DNA from: Paenibacillus sinopodophylli
Lineage (GTDB): Bacteria > Bacillota > Bacilli > Paenibacillales > Paenibacillaceae
NCBI RefSeq assembly: GCF_005930355.1
Contig: NZ_VDBO01000003.1
Location: 310,001 to 374,000 of the forward strand
Direction: 5' to 3'
DNA length: 64,000 bases
Shown here one piece after another: positions 44,438 through 53,342 of this stretch. The translations under genes and the position numbers were made by a program. Every line of letters begins with the position of its first letter. Position 1 is the first letter of the stretch. The notes beneath the pieces are model-generated. The model was not told where the DNA came from and did not search any database. It worked only from the letters and a program-made list of their open reading frames with translations.

Positions 44438-45619
44438 ATGATATCTGATCGTTTCGTTATCAGCGTAGGTGCGGGTCATCACCAATTGCCGTTTATTAGG
44501 CGTATGGCTGAGTTGAATATTCCAATTGTAGCTTTCGACCTGAACCCGGAAGCCCCCGGTAAAGCTTACTGCCAGCATTTCAAGGCAATAAGTACATGGG
44601 ATTATTCCGAAGCGCAAAAGTGGTTAACTCAGCTAGACTTGGCATACATCGGAGTTGGGTGTTTCTCTTACGGTAAAGCGCTGGTTACACAGCAGAGAAT
44701 CGCCCATTTTTTCAACCTTGTGGGTGCATTACCTGAGAAAACGTTCTTGATGAATGACAATAAAACAACATTACGGCAAGAATTAAAGGCTGCTGGTGTT
44801 AGCCATCTCATGGAATGGCGTGCAAGTGAATTGCTTCAATGCTGGCAAGGCATTATTCAAGAAGATTCAAATTATATGGTCAAACCTACAATGGGCGGAT
44901 CCAGCCGTGATATCCAAATGTTTAACGGAGAGGCTTTAATACAACGCTTAGATTCGAATGAAATTGACCCGTCCGCCGTCGTTCAATCATTTGTCCCAGG
45001 ACCAGAATATCGAATCATAGCTATAATAGAAGATGATGATGTTGTGTTCATAAGCGTGATGCAAAAAGAAAATCACCCTGATACTTTTTGTACCGGCAGG
45101 CTGATTCCGGATCATTCGAAGGAAGCTTGGGGAAAACGTATTGTTGAATCATTAGTCTCTCGCTTCGATCTGAAGAGAACCGTATTGAAACTAGATATCA
45201 TTGATCAGGATGAAAGATTTGAAATCATCGAAATGGATTTCGGTATTCCCGGCGATTATTTCGAATCTCACTTCTCGCTGTTCTCTTATGATTTCGACTA
45301 CATAGATCGATACATTGAATTGATCTGCAACAAAAAAGTTCAACGGCAGCCTCACGAGCAAAAGATCAGTAATCATTCGATGTGTTTTGACTATTTATAT
45401 TGGATGGACGAGCAACCATCCGTAATAAATAACCGTTTAATCACTCAGAAGCTAGTCTCCATGCTAGGAGAGACGGCTCTCGTCATTCCGAACAAGCTTG
45501 ATGGCCAGGTTGCGTTAAAGCCGAACAGTAATATGGATAACGTGTCTGCCGTATTGCATCACAGACCTGAGTTATCTCATTCTGTGATATGCAGCTACCT
45601 GCGATCCGCCTTACAATAA
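44438..45619 (+). CDS. ATP-grasp ligase of unknown substrate
   Basis: This 393-aa protein has a biotin-carboxylase-like N-terminal domain (FVISVGAGHHQLPFIRRMAE, VAFDLNPEAPGKAYCQHF), then an ATP-grasp fold: KTTLRQELKAAGVS, YMVKPTMGGSSRDI (the ATP-binding Lys-Pro loop), and EIIEMDFGIPGDYFESH for the metal site. Such enzymes join a carboxylate to an amine or thiol via an acyl phosphate. It has no ribosome binding site of its own and is probably translated by coupling to the methyltransferase. It converges on the Rieske fusion gene. Substrate and product are unknown. Confidence 0.82.
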   Translation: MISDRFVISVGAGHHQLPFIRRMAELNIPIVAFDLNPEAPGKAYCQHFKAISTWDYSEAQKWLTQLDLAYIGVGCFSYGKALVTQQRIAHFFNLVGALPEKTFLMNDNKTTLRQELKAAGVSHLMEWRASELLQCWQGIIQEDSNYMVKPTMGGSSRDIQMFNGEALIQRLDSNEIDPSAVVQSFVPGPEYRIIAIIEDDDVVFISVMQKENHPDTFCTGRLIPDHSKEAWGKRIVESLVSRFDLKRTVLKLDIIDQDERFEIIEMDFGIPGDYFESHFSLFSYDFDYIDRYIELICNKKVQRQPHEQKISNHSMCFDYLYWMDEQPSVINNRLITQKLVSMLGETALVIPNKLDGQVALKPNSNMDNVSAVLHHRPELSHSVICSYLRSALQ

Positions 45620-45661
45620 CCAAAAAGACAACTGCCCCTTTTGGCAGTTGTCTTTTTGGTT
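45618..45661. terminator. Bidirectional terminator
   Basis: AACCAAAAAGACAACTGCC pairs with GGCAGTTGTCTTTTTGGTT around a short CCTTTT loop, between the convergent ATP-grasp and Rieske genes. Confidence 0.95.
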
Positions 45662-45681
45662 ATGAAATCATGATTCGAAAC

Positions 45682-47532
45682 TCATTCAGCAAACAAAACA
45701 TCAAGTTCCCGATATAAACGTTCTTTTTTTTCTTGCAGGATACCATGAGACACAAGGGCGATTTCCAATGTTTCCTGATTAGAACGATAGCAGCCCATAC
45801 AATATAGTCCATAGCGTCCTAATATTCGCTCAACATCATCGCCATACCGATCGAACAAATCTGCTATCGTCATTTTATTTAGTTCATTCTCCGTACTCAA
45901 CTGAGATAATCGATTAATCATTGGATTCTTACGATAATATGGCGCTTGAAGCAATCTCCAGAAATCAGCATGATAGATCTCTGAATCCCGATAGAAGTTA
46001 CACCAGTAGCCAATAAAGGCTTCATCCCACGATTCATCCTTCTGAACGATCGCTCCTAAAATTTCATTCGGCATACTAATCGTGATTCCAGTTTTTCTTG
46101 ATCCCACTTCTTCAATCGATAATTGTCCATCTGCGATACGGAAAACGACATCAAATGATAAGTCAGGTACCTTCCCAGTCGATGTAATTAAAACCTCAAC
46201 ATCCTCTGAAAAAATAATCTCTGGTACCTCATTTAACTTCAATAAGTATGAAATAACTTCCTGCCGAGTAACCTTGATAGCGGACGGAAATGAATTCAAA
46301 AAGCTCGCTTGGTCAAAGTGTTCTTTTAACCAAAGGCTTTTGGTAACAGGATCATACAATTCTTTGCGATTATAACCAATGCGTTCAATTTTATCCGTAC
46401 TCGGTATCCATTTTTCTCCAGCTAACAAGTCAACCACACGGACCGGTTTATTTTCGAAAAAGCTAAGCACATCATCCAAGCTGTTTTTGAGCGTTTTTTT
46501 CACATATGGCTCGTGTTCGGGGTGCCACAATTCAAAATGACTTGCAAAGGGAATTAAATACTTGGTCTGGTACAGAGATACCGCTTGTTCTAACATCGCT
46601 AGAAGACCGCTGCGGCTTTTCTGCATAATCGTTGTTTTCTCGTCTTCACTTAAATGTCCCCATGTTAAAGGGAAGCCTGATGCGCCTGGTGAGAATGCTG
46701 AAGCAATGGCATCTACAGGACCAACCAATTTAGCAATGTGTGGATTTAATCCTGCATCGTTCAAATTCAAGAACCGGAAGCCTTTTATTTCAATAAGTAC
46801 AAACGCATCATTCCAGAGACTTATCGGCTCGTAACAAGTAATAAAAACGTCATTCGCGATTTGAATTCTCTCCCCAAAGGGCATCGCATGAACGTTACGG
46901 AAGCCAAGCTCCGCTAAACGGTGATTCAAACGCTGATTCGGAAAATCGGGTATGTATACAGGGGTTTCTTTATTGAAATGAGCAAGGGTCGGCTCATGAA
47001 AGTGATCGGAATGCTCATGCGAAATCCATATCGCATCTGGTCGCAAATCCGAGCCATTTGTTAACGGAGTAGGGTAATGCGTCCACGCCCCTAGAAAGCA
47101 AGGACCGTCAAGCCACGGGTCCGTCAATAATCGAAAGTTGTCCGCCTCGAACTCTAAGCATGCATGAGAATGGAGCTTAATGGACAAATCCTTCGGCATT
47201 TGTTTGGTCGACTTTTTGATGACTGGCTCCACTTTGTCACTCTCTAACAGAGCAAAGATCATCCCATCTTCAATGATCGTATCTATGGATTTCATATTCT
47301 GATTTAGATTGGTTAAACATTTCCCTGACTTCTCATCGAATTTCCACATATGCAGCGGACATTCAAATACGCCATCCGTATGACAAATCGTACCTCCCAT
47401 ATGTGGGCAAGTGGATGAGAGAAGTTGAATCGAATCGTTTTCCCGAACTAAAAAGAACGGTTTTCCATCGATTTCAATGGTAGAAGGCCAAGTATTAAAC
47501 TGCGCAACATCTCCGATTAACACTTTTTTCAT
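45682..47532 (-). CDS. Rieske/metallo-beta-lactamase/DUF1858 fusion (CMAH-like)
   Basis: This ~616-aa cytoplasmic protein starts at the ATG at 47532 behind GGAGG (spacing long, 14 bases). Residues 1-95 are a Rieske [2Fe-2S] domain with CPHMGGTIC and CPLHMW. From about 115 to 390 it is a metallo-beta-lactamase fold with the metal motif ISHEHSDHF and LNLNDAG. Rieske plus MBL in this order is the layout of CMP-N-acetylneuraminate hydroxylase. The C-terminus (about 555-616) has MTIADLFDRYGDDVERILGR then YGLYCMGCYRSNQETL, the signature of DUF1858, whose Cys pair may bind a metal or act in redox. A monooxygenase or hydroxylase is likely; the substrate is unlikely to be sialic acid in this context. 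Confidence 0.8.
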   Translation of the reverse strand: MKKVLIGDVAQFNTWPSTIEIDGKPFFLVRENDSIQLLSSTCPHMGGTICHTDGVFECPLHMWKFDEKSGKCLTNLNQNMKSIDTIIEDGMIFALLESDKVEPVIKKSTKQMPKDLSIKLHSHACLEFEADNFRLLTDPWLDGPCFLGAWTHYPTPLTNGSDLRPDAIWISHEHSDHFHEPTLAHFNKETPVYIPDFPNQRLNHRLAELGFRNVHAMPFGERIQIANDVFITCYEPISLWNDAFVLIEIKGFRFLNLNDAGLNPHIAKLVGPVDAIASAFSPGASGFPLTWGHLSEDEKTTIMQKSRSGLLAMLEQAVSLYQTKYLIPFASHFELWHPEHEPYVKKTLKNSLDDVLSFFENKPVRVVDLLAGEKWIPSTDKIERIGYNRKELYDPVTKSLWLKEHFDQASFLNSFPSAIKVTRQEVISYLLKLNEVPEIIFSEDVEVLITSTGKVPDLSFDVVFRIADGQLSIEEVGSRKTGITISMPNEILGAIVQKDESWDEAFIGYWCNFYRDSEIYHADFWRLLQAPYYRKNPMINRLSQLSTENELNKMTIADLFDRYGDDVERILGRYGLYCMGCYRSNQETLEIALVSHGILQEKKERLYRELDVLFAE

Positions 47533-47714
47533 AAGTTCGATTCTTACCTCCAACAAAAATTAAATTAGCTCCGTTCCGATAACAGCGCTTGATGAATAGG
47601 TTACAACAATACAAGATATATGATTATCCAAACTTGCCTGAAATAATGAATCACTGCCGATTATAATAGAATCGACATTTCCGTTTAGTTTCTGTAGGTT
47701 TCACAAGAAAATAA

Positions 47715-47746
47715 CCCGTACCGGTGAACGATCACCTCGGTACGGG
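47715..47746 (-). terminator. Terminator after the DUF1304 gene
   Basis: CCCGTACCG pairs with CGGTACGGG; the minus strand continues GTTATTTTC. Confidence 0.8.
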
Positions 47747-47766
47747 CTGTTTGACTTCGCGGCTCT

Positions 47767-48132
47767 TTACATAGCCAGCAATACGAATATAAGCGCGATA
47801 AGTGCTGGAAGACCTTGTACGACAAGAATGGATTTCTTAGCAGTCAAACCACCGTATATGGCTGCAACAACGACACAGGCCACGAAGAACAGCTGGATTT
47901 GCTGACCAAAGTCGGCATTAGGATGGAATAGACCCCAAAGCAAACCTGCCGCCAAAAAGCCGTTATACAGTCCTTGATTCGCAGCAAGTGATTTGGTGCT
48001 CTCCGCGAATTCCTTCGTCGTTCCGAAGGTTTTGCGTGCGCGAGGCGTATTCCACAAAAACATCTCAAGCAGAAGAATATAAATATGTTCAATTGCAACG
48101 ATAGCAACGAATATGATACTTGCTATAACCAT
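47767..48132 (-). CDS. DUF1304 family membrane protein
   Basis: This 121-aa protein has four helices and the family features IEHIYILLLEMFLWNTPRA near the start and AANQGLYNGFLAAGLLWG in the middle. Function is unknown. It is the last gene of the mhq-like group and ends at its own terminator. AGGGAA precedes the ATG at 48132. Confidence 0.85.
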   Translation of the reverse strand: MVIASIIFVAIVAIEHIYILLLEMFLWNTPRARKTFGTTKEFAESTKSLAANQGLYNGFLAAGLLWGLFHPNADFGQQIQLFFVACVVVAAIYGGLTAKKSILVVQGLPALIALIFVLLAM

Positions 48133-48149
48133 GAATTTCCCTACTTTCT

Positions 48150-48764
48150 TTAATTAGGCCTGATAATTGTGAACGTCTCACCAAGCTTCGCATAATCGTT
48201 CCCCGCCAGCCTGCTTACCGGCTTCAGAGCATCCGCTCCGATACGGCCGTTTTCGTACAAAGCATCTTCGACATGGAACCTAACGACTCTTCCGATCAAT
48301 AAATCACAGGCAGGCGATTGCTCATCTCCACCTAGCGGCAGTGCCTGCTCCAACACGCATTCCATGCGAATCCTTGCCTCTGCAACACCAGGCACGGGAA
48401 TGATCTCGCTTGCCGCAACAGTAAGTCCTGCAATCGCAACCTCACTCTCCTCCGGCGGCAAGTTCGCCGCTGTCTCATTCATCGCTTCCACGTAGCCCTC
48501 GTCGGCAATATGTACAACGAACGAGCCTGTGTGAACGGCATTACGGGCGGTGTCCTTCTGGACACCACCCGGTTTGCGCTGTACGGATACCGCTACCATC
48601 GGCGGGTTTGCGGTCACGATATTGAAGAAGCTGAAGGGCGCCGCATTCAGTACACCCTCGCTTGATAGCGTCGTAACAAAAGCGATCGGACGCGGTATGA
48701 TGCTGCCAATAAGCAGCTTATAATTGTCCTGCACGCTTTGACTCGTTGGATCAATGGATTTCAC
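48150..48764 (-). CDS. Flavin-reductase-like FMN-binding protein
   Basis: This 204-aa protein of the flavoredoxin/flavin reductase family contains LLIGSIIPRPIAFVTTLSSEG, NAAPFSFFNIVTANPPMVAVS and FVVHIADEGYVEAMNETA. The GTG at 48764 has GAGAGGG 6 bases upstream and yields the family-typical MKSIDPTSQ start; the frame is open to a TTG at 48782. It probably supplies reduced flavin or acts on quinoid substrates within the mhq group. Confidence 0.87.
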   Translation of the reverse strand: MKSIDPTSQSVQDNYKLLIGSIIPRPIAFVTTLSSEGVLNAAPFSFFNIVTANPPMVAVSVQRKPGGVQKDTARNAVHTGSFVVHIADEGYVEAMNETAANLPPEESEVAIAGLTVAASEIIPVPGVAEARIRMECVLEQALPLGGDEQSPACDLLIGRVVRFHVEDALYENGRIGADALKPVSRLAGNDYAKLGETFTIIRPN

Positions 48765-48796
48765 GGACAGCCCTCTCTTCAATCTTCAGATTAGCC

Positions 48797-49414
48797 TTAC
48801 TCGCTCTTGAATGTATGCTGGTACCAAGCAGTTGAAGCTGCCACTTCTGAAGCTGTCAGCTGGTGTCCGAATGATTCCCAGTGCAGCGTGACGGAAGCGC
48901 CTGCCCCTTGCAGCAATTGATGGAGCTCTTTCGTTTCTTCTGGCGGGCATATCGGGTCATTCGACCCTGCGCCGATAAAGCAAGGCACGCCAGTCAGGTC
49001 AGGCAGCGCAACCTCTCGAATCGGTACCATTGGATGATGCAGAATGGCTCCGCGCAGTGCGCCTTTGTAATGAAACAGAAGACTTCCCGCAATGTTGGCG
49101 CCGTTGGAATAGCCTACTGCAACGAGGTTGCTGCGGTCGAATCCATATTCCTCAGCAGCGCTGCCCAGAAAGTCATTCAACTCCTGCGTCCGGAATACGA
49201 GGTCCTCTAGATCGAACACGCCCTCCGCCAATCTGCGGAAATATCGCGGCATGCCATTCTCCAGTACGTTGCCTCTTACGCTAAGGACAGACGATTCGGG
49301 AGACAATCGATCCGCGAGCGGGAGTAAATCCCGCTCCGTTCCACCTGTACCGTGCAGCAGCAGCAGTACTGGTGCGTTTGGATCTGATCCTTGCTTGAAT
49401 ATATGCTTCATCAT
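48797..49414 (-). CDS. mhqD: MhqD-like carboxylesterase/hydrolase
   Basis: This 205-aa alpha/beta hydrolase has LLLLHGTGGTERDLLPLADRL (oxyanion region), the nucleophile elbow VGYSNGANIA, Asp in AGSNDPICP and His in ESFGHQLTASE. It matches MhqD-type hydrolases, which accompany the MhqO ring-cleaving dioxygenase in quinone and catechol detoxification. The start overlaps the mhqO stop by ATGA. Confidence 0.9.
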   Translation of the reverse strand: MMKHIFKQGSDPNAPVLLLLHGTGGTERDLLPLADRLSPESSVLSVRGNVLENGMPRYFRRLAEGVFDLEDLVFRTQELNDFLGSAAEEYGFDRSNLVAVGYSNGANIAGSLLFHYKGALRGAILHHPMVPIREVALPDLTGVPCFIGAGSNDPICPPEETKELHQLLQGAGASVTLHWESFGHQLTASEVAASTAWYQHTFKSE

Positions 49415-50358
49415 TTGTCCGCCTCCAATACTCTGATGTCAAACGGTGTTAATAGTTGCTCGATGTCATGACGGCGTCCCTCGTACCAAGCTGGAAGCAT
49501 TAGTTTCTCACCTAGATGCTCCGCATCCTCATCACGGGCAAAGCCTGGAGGATCAGTCGCGATCTCGAACAATATGCCGCCCGTTTCGCGGAAGTAAATG
49601 GCATTGAAGTATTGGCGGTCAATAATTGGGGTAGGTAGGAAGCCGCTGCCCTCTACTTGGTTTCTCCATTGCGCATGCTCGATATCATCTTTAGCTCTCC
49701 ATGCAATGTGATGAACCGTTCCTGAACCACCGTGACCAAGCGGCATGCTCTCAATATTAACGTCGATAATGTTGCCTAGATCACCCGACGCTTTGAAGCG
49801 TGCATATCCGCCTTCTTCTCCGATTTTCTCGAGTCCCATAACATTTACAAGAGTATTCGCTGTTGCCGCGGACGCTGTGCTGTACAGAATCGCCCCGCCG
49901 AATCCTTTGATCGCTTTCTCAGCAGGCACGCCGCCGAATGACCACTGGCTATTAGTCCCCTGCTCACGGGCAACGATCTCCAGCAGCAAACCATCTGGGT
50001 CCTCAAGCTGCAAGTACTGCTCGCCAAACCGCGCTGTTTCCGTGAAATCCACATTCAGTTTCACAAACCGCTCTTTCCAGAAATCGAACGCATCCGTAGG
50101 AACAACATACGTCGTATAACCGACCTGACCACCGCCTACTTTTCCTTTACGAGAGTTTTCCCAAGGGAAAAACGTAATGATTGTGCCTGGGCTGCCTGCT
50201 TCATTGCCGAAGTACAGATGATAAACTTCTGGTGCATCAAAGTTAATCGTTTTTTTAATTAAACGCAGCCCCAGCACCCCTGCGTAAAAGTCTGCTGTTA
50301 CCTGAGGATTTCTTACAAAAGCCGTTACGTGATGAATACCTGTCGTTTGAATTGTCAT
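49411..50358 (-). CDS. mhqO: MhqO-like ring-cleaving extradiol dioxygenase
   Basis: This 315-aa protein contains two glyoxalase/bleomycin-resistance modules (ITGIHHVT-like N-terminal start as GIHHVTAFVRNPQVTADFYAGVLG is visible in segments; second module at about 150-300 with AGTVHHIAWRA-type His). Metal ligands would be the His of GIHHVT, the His of GTVHHIAWRA and Glu of GILFEIATD. Homologues MhqA/MhqO of Bacillus give resistance to methylhydroquinone and catechol. The ATG at 50358 follows TAGGAG with 10-base spacing; a GTG at 50367 is too close to that site. Confidence 0.9.
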   Translation of the reverse strand: MTIQTTGIHHVTAFVRNPQVTADFYAGVLGLRLIKKTINFDAPEVYHLYFGNEAGSPGTIITFFPWENSRKGKVGGGQVGYTTYVVPTDAFDFWKERFVKLNVDFTETARFGEQYLQLEDPDGLLLEIVAREQGTNSQWSFGGVPAEKAIKGFGGAILYSTASAATANTLVNVMGLEKIGEEGGYARFKASGDLGNIIDVNIESMPLGHGGSGTVHHIAWRAKDDIEHAQWRNQVEGSGFLPTPIIDRQYFNAIYFRETGGILFEIATDPPGFARDEDAEHLGEKLMLPAWYEGRRHDIEQLLTPFDIRVLEADK

Positions 50359-50418
50359 TTGAGCCACTCTCCTATTTTATATGAATGTCGAAAGTATTGT
50401 AACTAACTATTTATTAGA

Positions 50419-50820
50419 TTAACGAATAAGTGCGTCGATTGAATATTCGCCTGCTCCGGTTAATGCAACACCTATAGCAATGGCTAAAAGTACAAGATTA
50501 TATTCATACCCGTTAGCTGTTGCCCACAGGCCGTTCTGTCCGTGCACCTTCACGATAGCAACGAGCATCGTCATGACGATCAGCACTGCGGCAAGCGGTG
50601 TAAGGAGTCCCGCTGCGAACAGCAGCCCGGAAACAAGCTCCATCAGACCTGCAACGACTGCCATCGCTACTCCCGGCTTCACGCCGATCGACTCTAACCA
50701 ACCGCCTGTTCCTTTCGGTCCGTAACCTCCGAACCAACCAAACAGCTTCTGCGCTCCATGACCTACGAACAATAACCCGACAACTAGACGAACAATCAAT
50801 AATCCCAATGCAATACTCAT
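50419..50820 (-). CDS. mhqP: MhqP-like DoxX family membrane protein
   Basis: This 133-aa protein with four helices has the DoxX signature RLVVGLLFVGHGAQKLFGWF at the N-terminus. The ATG at 50820 follows GGAGGT. In Bacillus subtilis mhqP lies next to mhqO under MhqR control; here it is the first gene after the second MhqR operator and leads mhqO and mhqD. The membrane role of DoxX proteins is not settled; association with thiol or quinone redox is likely. Confidence 0.88.
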   Translation of the reverse strand: MSIALGLLIVRLVVGLLFVGHGAQKLFGWFGGYGPKGTGGWLESIGVKPGVAMAVVAGLMELVSGLLFAAGLLTPLAAVLIVMTMLVAIVKVHGQNGLWATANGYEYNLVLLAIAIGVALTGAGEYSIDALIR

Positions 50821-50855
50821 TTGAAATACCTCCATGTTTTTATTATTAATTAAAG

Positions 50856-50873
50856 AATCTTTAATTTAAGATT
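50856..50873. promoter_or_regulatory. MhqR operator upstream of mhqP
   Basis: AATCTTTAATTTAAGATT has 6-base arms AATCTT and AAGATT. It shares the ATCTT-n6-AAGAT core with the site upstream of mhqR and resembles the known MhqR box TATCTCGAATTCGAGATA. It lies 36 bases before the mhqP start. Confidence 0.75.
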
Positions 50874-50971
50874 TTTGGCAAAAATAAATGAATGATGACT
50901 GCGGCACCTATTCGGTGCTAAAAGTCTTTCCTCAGAAGCGCAGCTGCTATGTCTGAGCTGGAACAACCACG

Positions 50972-51424
50972 CTACTTATAATGCTCCTGTGCGTATCTTC
51001 CTAACTTCTTGAGCAGCATGCTCGTGAGCTGCTTTTCTTCCGTTGACAGCCCTGCGACGGCCTGCTCGATCTTAGCTTGATGAGTAGGAAACACCTGCTC
51101 AATGAACTGTTTGCCTTGATCGGTCAGCTCTGCAAAGATGAGACGCCTATCTTCCGTTGATGCTCTGCGGCGAACCAATTCCTTCTTCTCCAGCTTATCA
51201 ACCACGTACGTAATGTTGCCGCTGCTCATTAACACTTTCTCACCAATTTGCTGTAAGGGCTGCGGTCCTCTATGGTACAACAACTCCAGCACGCCGAATT
51301 CCGTTCGATTCAAACCGTTGCCTCGTATGTCTCGGTCCGCATGCGCATTTACCCATTGAGTCGCTCTCGATAGTGCAATGAATAGATCGAGTGATTCATT
51401 CGGTTTCGAATTGTCGCTTGCCAT
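50972..51424 (-). CDS. mhqR: MhqR, MarR-family quinone-stress repressor
   Basis: This 150-aa winged-helix repressor contains NRTEFGVLELLYHRGPQPLQQI, VLMSSGNITYVVDKLEKKELVRR and the wing ASTEDRRLIFAELTDQG, the MhqR/MarR core. AAGGGAGTGA selects the ATG at 51424. It is followed on the same strand by mhqP-mhqO-mhqD-flavin reductase-DUF1304, and copies of one palindrome precede both mhqR and mhqP. By analogy with Bacillus it is released from DNA by quinones and catechols. Confidence 0.9.
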   Translation of the reverse strand: MASDNSKPNESLDLFIALSRATQWVNAHADRDIRGNGLNRTEFGVLELLYHRGPQPLQQIGEKVLMSSGNITYVVDKLEKKELVRRRASTEDRRLIFAELTDQGKQFIEQVFPTHQAKIEQAVAGLSTEEKQLTSMLLKKLGRYAQEHYK

Positions 51425-51465
51425 GATTCTCACTCCCTTCGTTTGCTTCATGTCTTTAAGTTAAA

Positions 51466-51483
51466 TATCTTGAATTAAAGATA
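51466..51483. promoter_or_regulatory. MhqR operator upstream of mhqR
   Basis: TATCTTGAATTAAAGATA is a dyad with 6-base arms TATCTT and AAGATA. It lies 42 bases before the mhqR ATG and points to autoregulation. Confidence 0.78.
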
Positions 51484-51743
51484 ATATATTTTGAAGCTGC
51501 TGTCAACACCCTTTTTTAAAAATATAGGAAAGGATATGATCTCGCCATCCTTCCCTACATTTCTCGGAATGAAACGCGCCGCGCCGCCAAAGGACAGTGA
51601 CAGCCGTTTCACCTTTATTCTTTTACAAATACTAAGAATACACATCATACGCATACGGAAACATGGAGACAATAGCAGATGCTCCCCCAAAATAGGAAGA
51701 GCAAGAGCATACCAGCACGAAGCTTAGTACGCCCTTGCTCAGC

Positions 51744-52841
51744 TTATTCCCACCAAACGGAGGAGGGATACGATGCGCCATGAATGACAACCGTCTCGCC
51801 TATACGGGGAGTTGATATCGTTACGCGGTGTGCCTTGGCTGCCTTTACTGCTCGTTCGATAGGGTCCGACCAGCTGTGCAGCGCCAATGTGAATGCACCC
51901 CAATGAATCGGTATGAGCACTTCGCCCCGTACGTCCAGATGGGCCTGCACCGTTTCTTCCGGCATCATATGAATGGCCGCCCACCGCTCATCATATTGTC
52001 CACATTCCATTAAGGTAAGATCGAAAGGTCCGTATTTATCCCCGATTTCCTTGAAATGAGGACCGTAGCCGCTGTCTCCGCTAAAAAAGAGGTTGGCCGT
52101 CTCGCCTTTAATGACCCACGAGCACCATAAGGTAGCATCTCGGTCTGAGAGGCTTCTTCCGGAAAAATGCCGCGCCGGCGTACAAGCCAGCCTGATCCCT
52201 TTATAATCGAACTCATCCCACCAGTCATGCTCCTCAATGATGGACGGGCTTACGCCCCATCTAATAAGATGCGGCGCTACGCCAAGCGGCACAATGAATC
52301 GCTTTACCTTATCCTTGAGTTTCACGATTGAGCCATAATCCAAATGATCGTAATGATCGTGAGAGATGATTACCGCATCGATAACCGGCAGCTGATCGAT
52401 TTCAAACGGCAGCTTACTGCTGAATCTTTTTGCCCCGATGAAAGGGAATGGAGAAGGTGCCTCACCGAACATCGGATCAAGCAGCAACGTTTTTCCGTCC
52501 AACTGCAGCATCGCAGCCGAGTGTCCGAACCATGTAAGCTTAGGCTCTGAGCCATTCCCGGCCGAATGAAGATCGTTCATGCGCAGCGTCGCTATAGGCT
52601 TGTCCGGCCTTGCTTGCGGGTTACCCTTCACGAATGCAACGAGCATATTAAACTTCTCTCCAATTGAAGTTTCCATAGACGTTGGGATTGCATTAACAAA
52701 TTTTTTGCCGCCATACTGTTTCGAGCCGCTGAGCGCCTTCCGCCGCTTCTTGGACGGGCCCACCCCGAATGCCGGATAATAATTCAGAACCAATAAAACA
52801 GCCGCTATCACTAACACGATAATTCCAAGCGCTATAAGCAT
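51744..52841 (-). CDS. Membrane-anchored MBL-fold hydrolase (UlaG/NAPE-PLD-like)
   Basis: This 365-aa protein has an N-terminal helix (MLIALGIIVLVIAAVLLVL), then a metallo-beta-lactamase domain: LTWFGHSAAMLQLDGKTLLL, metal motif IISHDHYDHLD, FSGDSGYGPHF and the closing IPIHWGAF. Members of this UlaG/NAPE-PLD-like group cleave phosphoester or lactone bonds; the substrate is unknown. The ATG at 52841 follows GAGG; an in-frame TTG at 52850 abuts that site. Confidence 0.87.
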   Translation of the reverse strand: MLIALGIIVLVIAAVLLVLNYYPAFGVGPSKKRRKALSGSKQYGGKKFVNAIPTSMETSIGEKFNMLVAFVKGNPQARPDKPIATLRMNDLHSAGNGSEPKLTWFGHSAAMLQLDGKTLLLDPMFGEAPSPFPFIGAKRFSSKLPFEIDQLPVIDAVIISHDHYDHLDYGSIVKLKDKVKRFIVPLGVAPHLIRWGVSPSIIEEHDWWDEFDYKGIRLACTPARHFSGRSLSDRDATLWCSWVIKGETANLFFSGDSGYGPHFKEIGDKYGPFDLTLMECGQYDERWAAIHMMPEETVQAHLDVRGEVLIPIHWGAFTLALHSWSDPIERAVKAAKAHRVTISTPRIGETVVIHGASYPSSVWWE

Positions 52842-52879
52842 CCCATTCAACCTCTTCCATCCTATCTTTATAAACGTAG

Positions 52880-52925
52880 AAAAACCGCTATTGAAGTATA
52901 CGTTACTACTTCAACAACGGTTTTA
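52880..52925. terminator. Terminator with two-part stem
   Basis: AAAAACCG pairs with CGGTTTT, and TTGAAGTA pairs with TACTTCAA inside. It ends the minus-strand GlsB-like gene. Confidence 0.85.
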
Positions 52926-52947
52926 TCAAGTTTTGGTCTAGTGTTGA

Positions 52948-53199
52948 CTATGCTCTTCTAGAACCGCGCATAATAGCGGATAAGATCAGTACAACTACAA
53001 TCGCTCCAATTAAAGCCGGGATGATGGCGAAACCGCCAATCGCTGGTCCAAAACTGCCAAGTACCAGTGATCCTAACCATGCACCGACTAGACCTGCCAC
53101 GATGTTACCAATTATGCCGCCCGGCACATCACGACCTACAATTAAGCCACCTAACCATCCGATTACCCCGCCAACAATCAATGTCCATAATAGACCCAT
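52948..53199 (-). CDS. GlsB/YeaQ/YmgE-family stress membrane protein
   Basis: This 83-aa protein with three glycine-rich helices fits the transglycosylase-associated/GlsB family: LWTLIVGGVIGWLGGLIVG, GGIIGNIVAGLVGAWLG and ALIGAIVVVLILSAI. The ATG at 53199 follows AGAGGGGAAG. Such proteins are induced by general stress in Gram-positives; their molecular role is not known. Confidence 0.9.
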   Translation of the reverse strand: MGLLWTLIVGGVIGWLGGLIVGRDVPGGIIGNIVAGLVGAWLGSLVLGSFGPAIGGFAIIPALIGAIVVVLILSAIMRGSRRA

Positions 53200-53342
53200 A
53201 TTTATCTTCCCCTCTCTCATCTTGCGATATAGCTAAGATTAACCTCATACACAGGCTTTGAAACATAGCTTCGGGAATCAAAATATGGAAACGGGAATCT
53301 GCTTATCTTACTTCAACAATAAACATTTATCGGTGCAAACCG

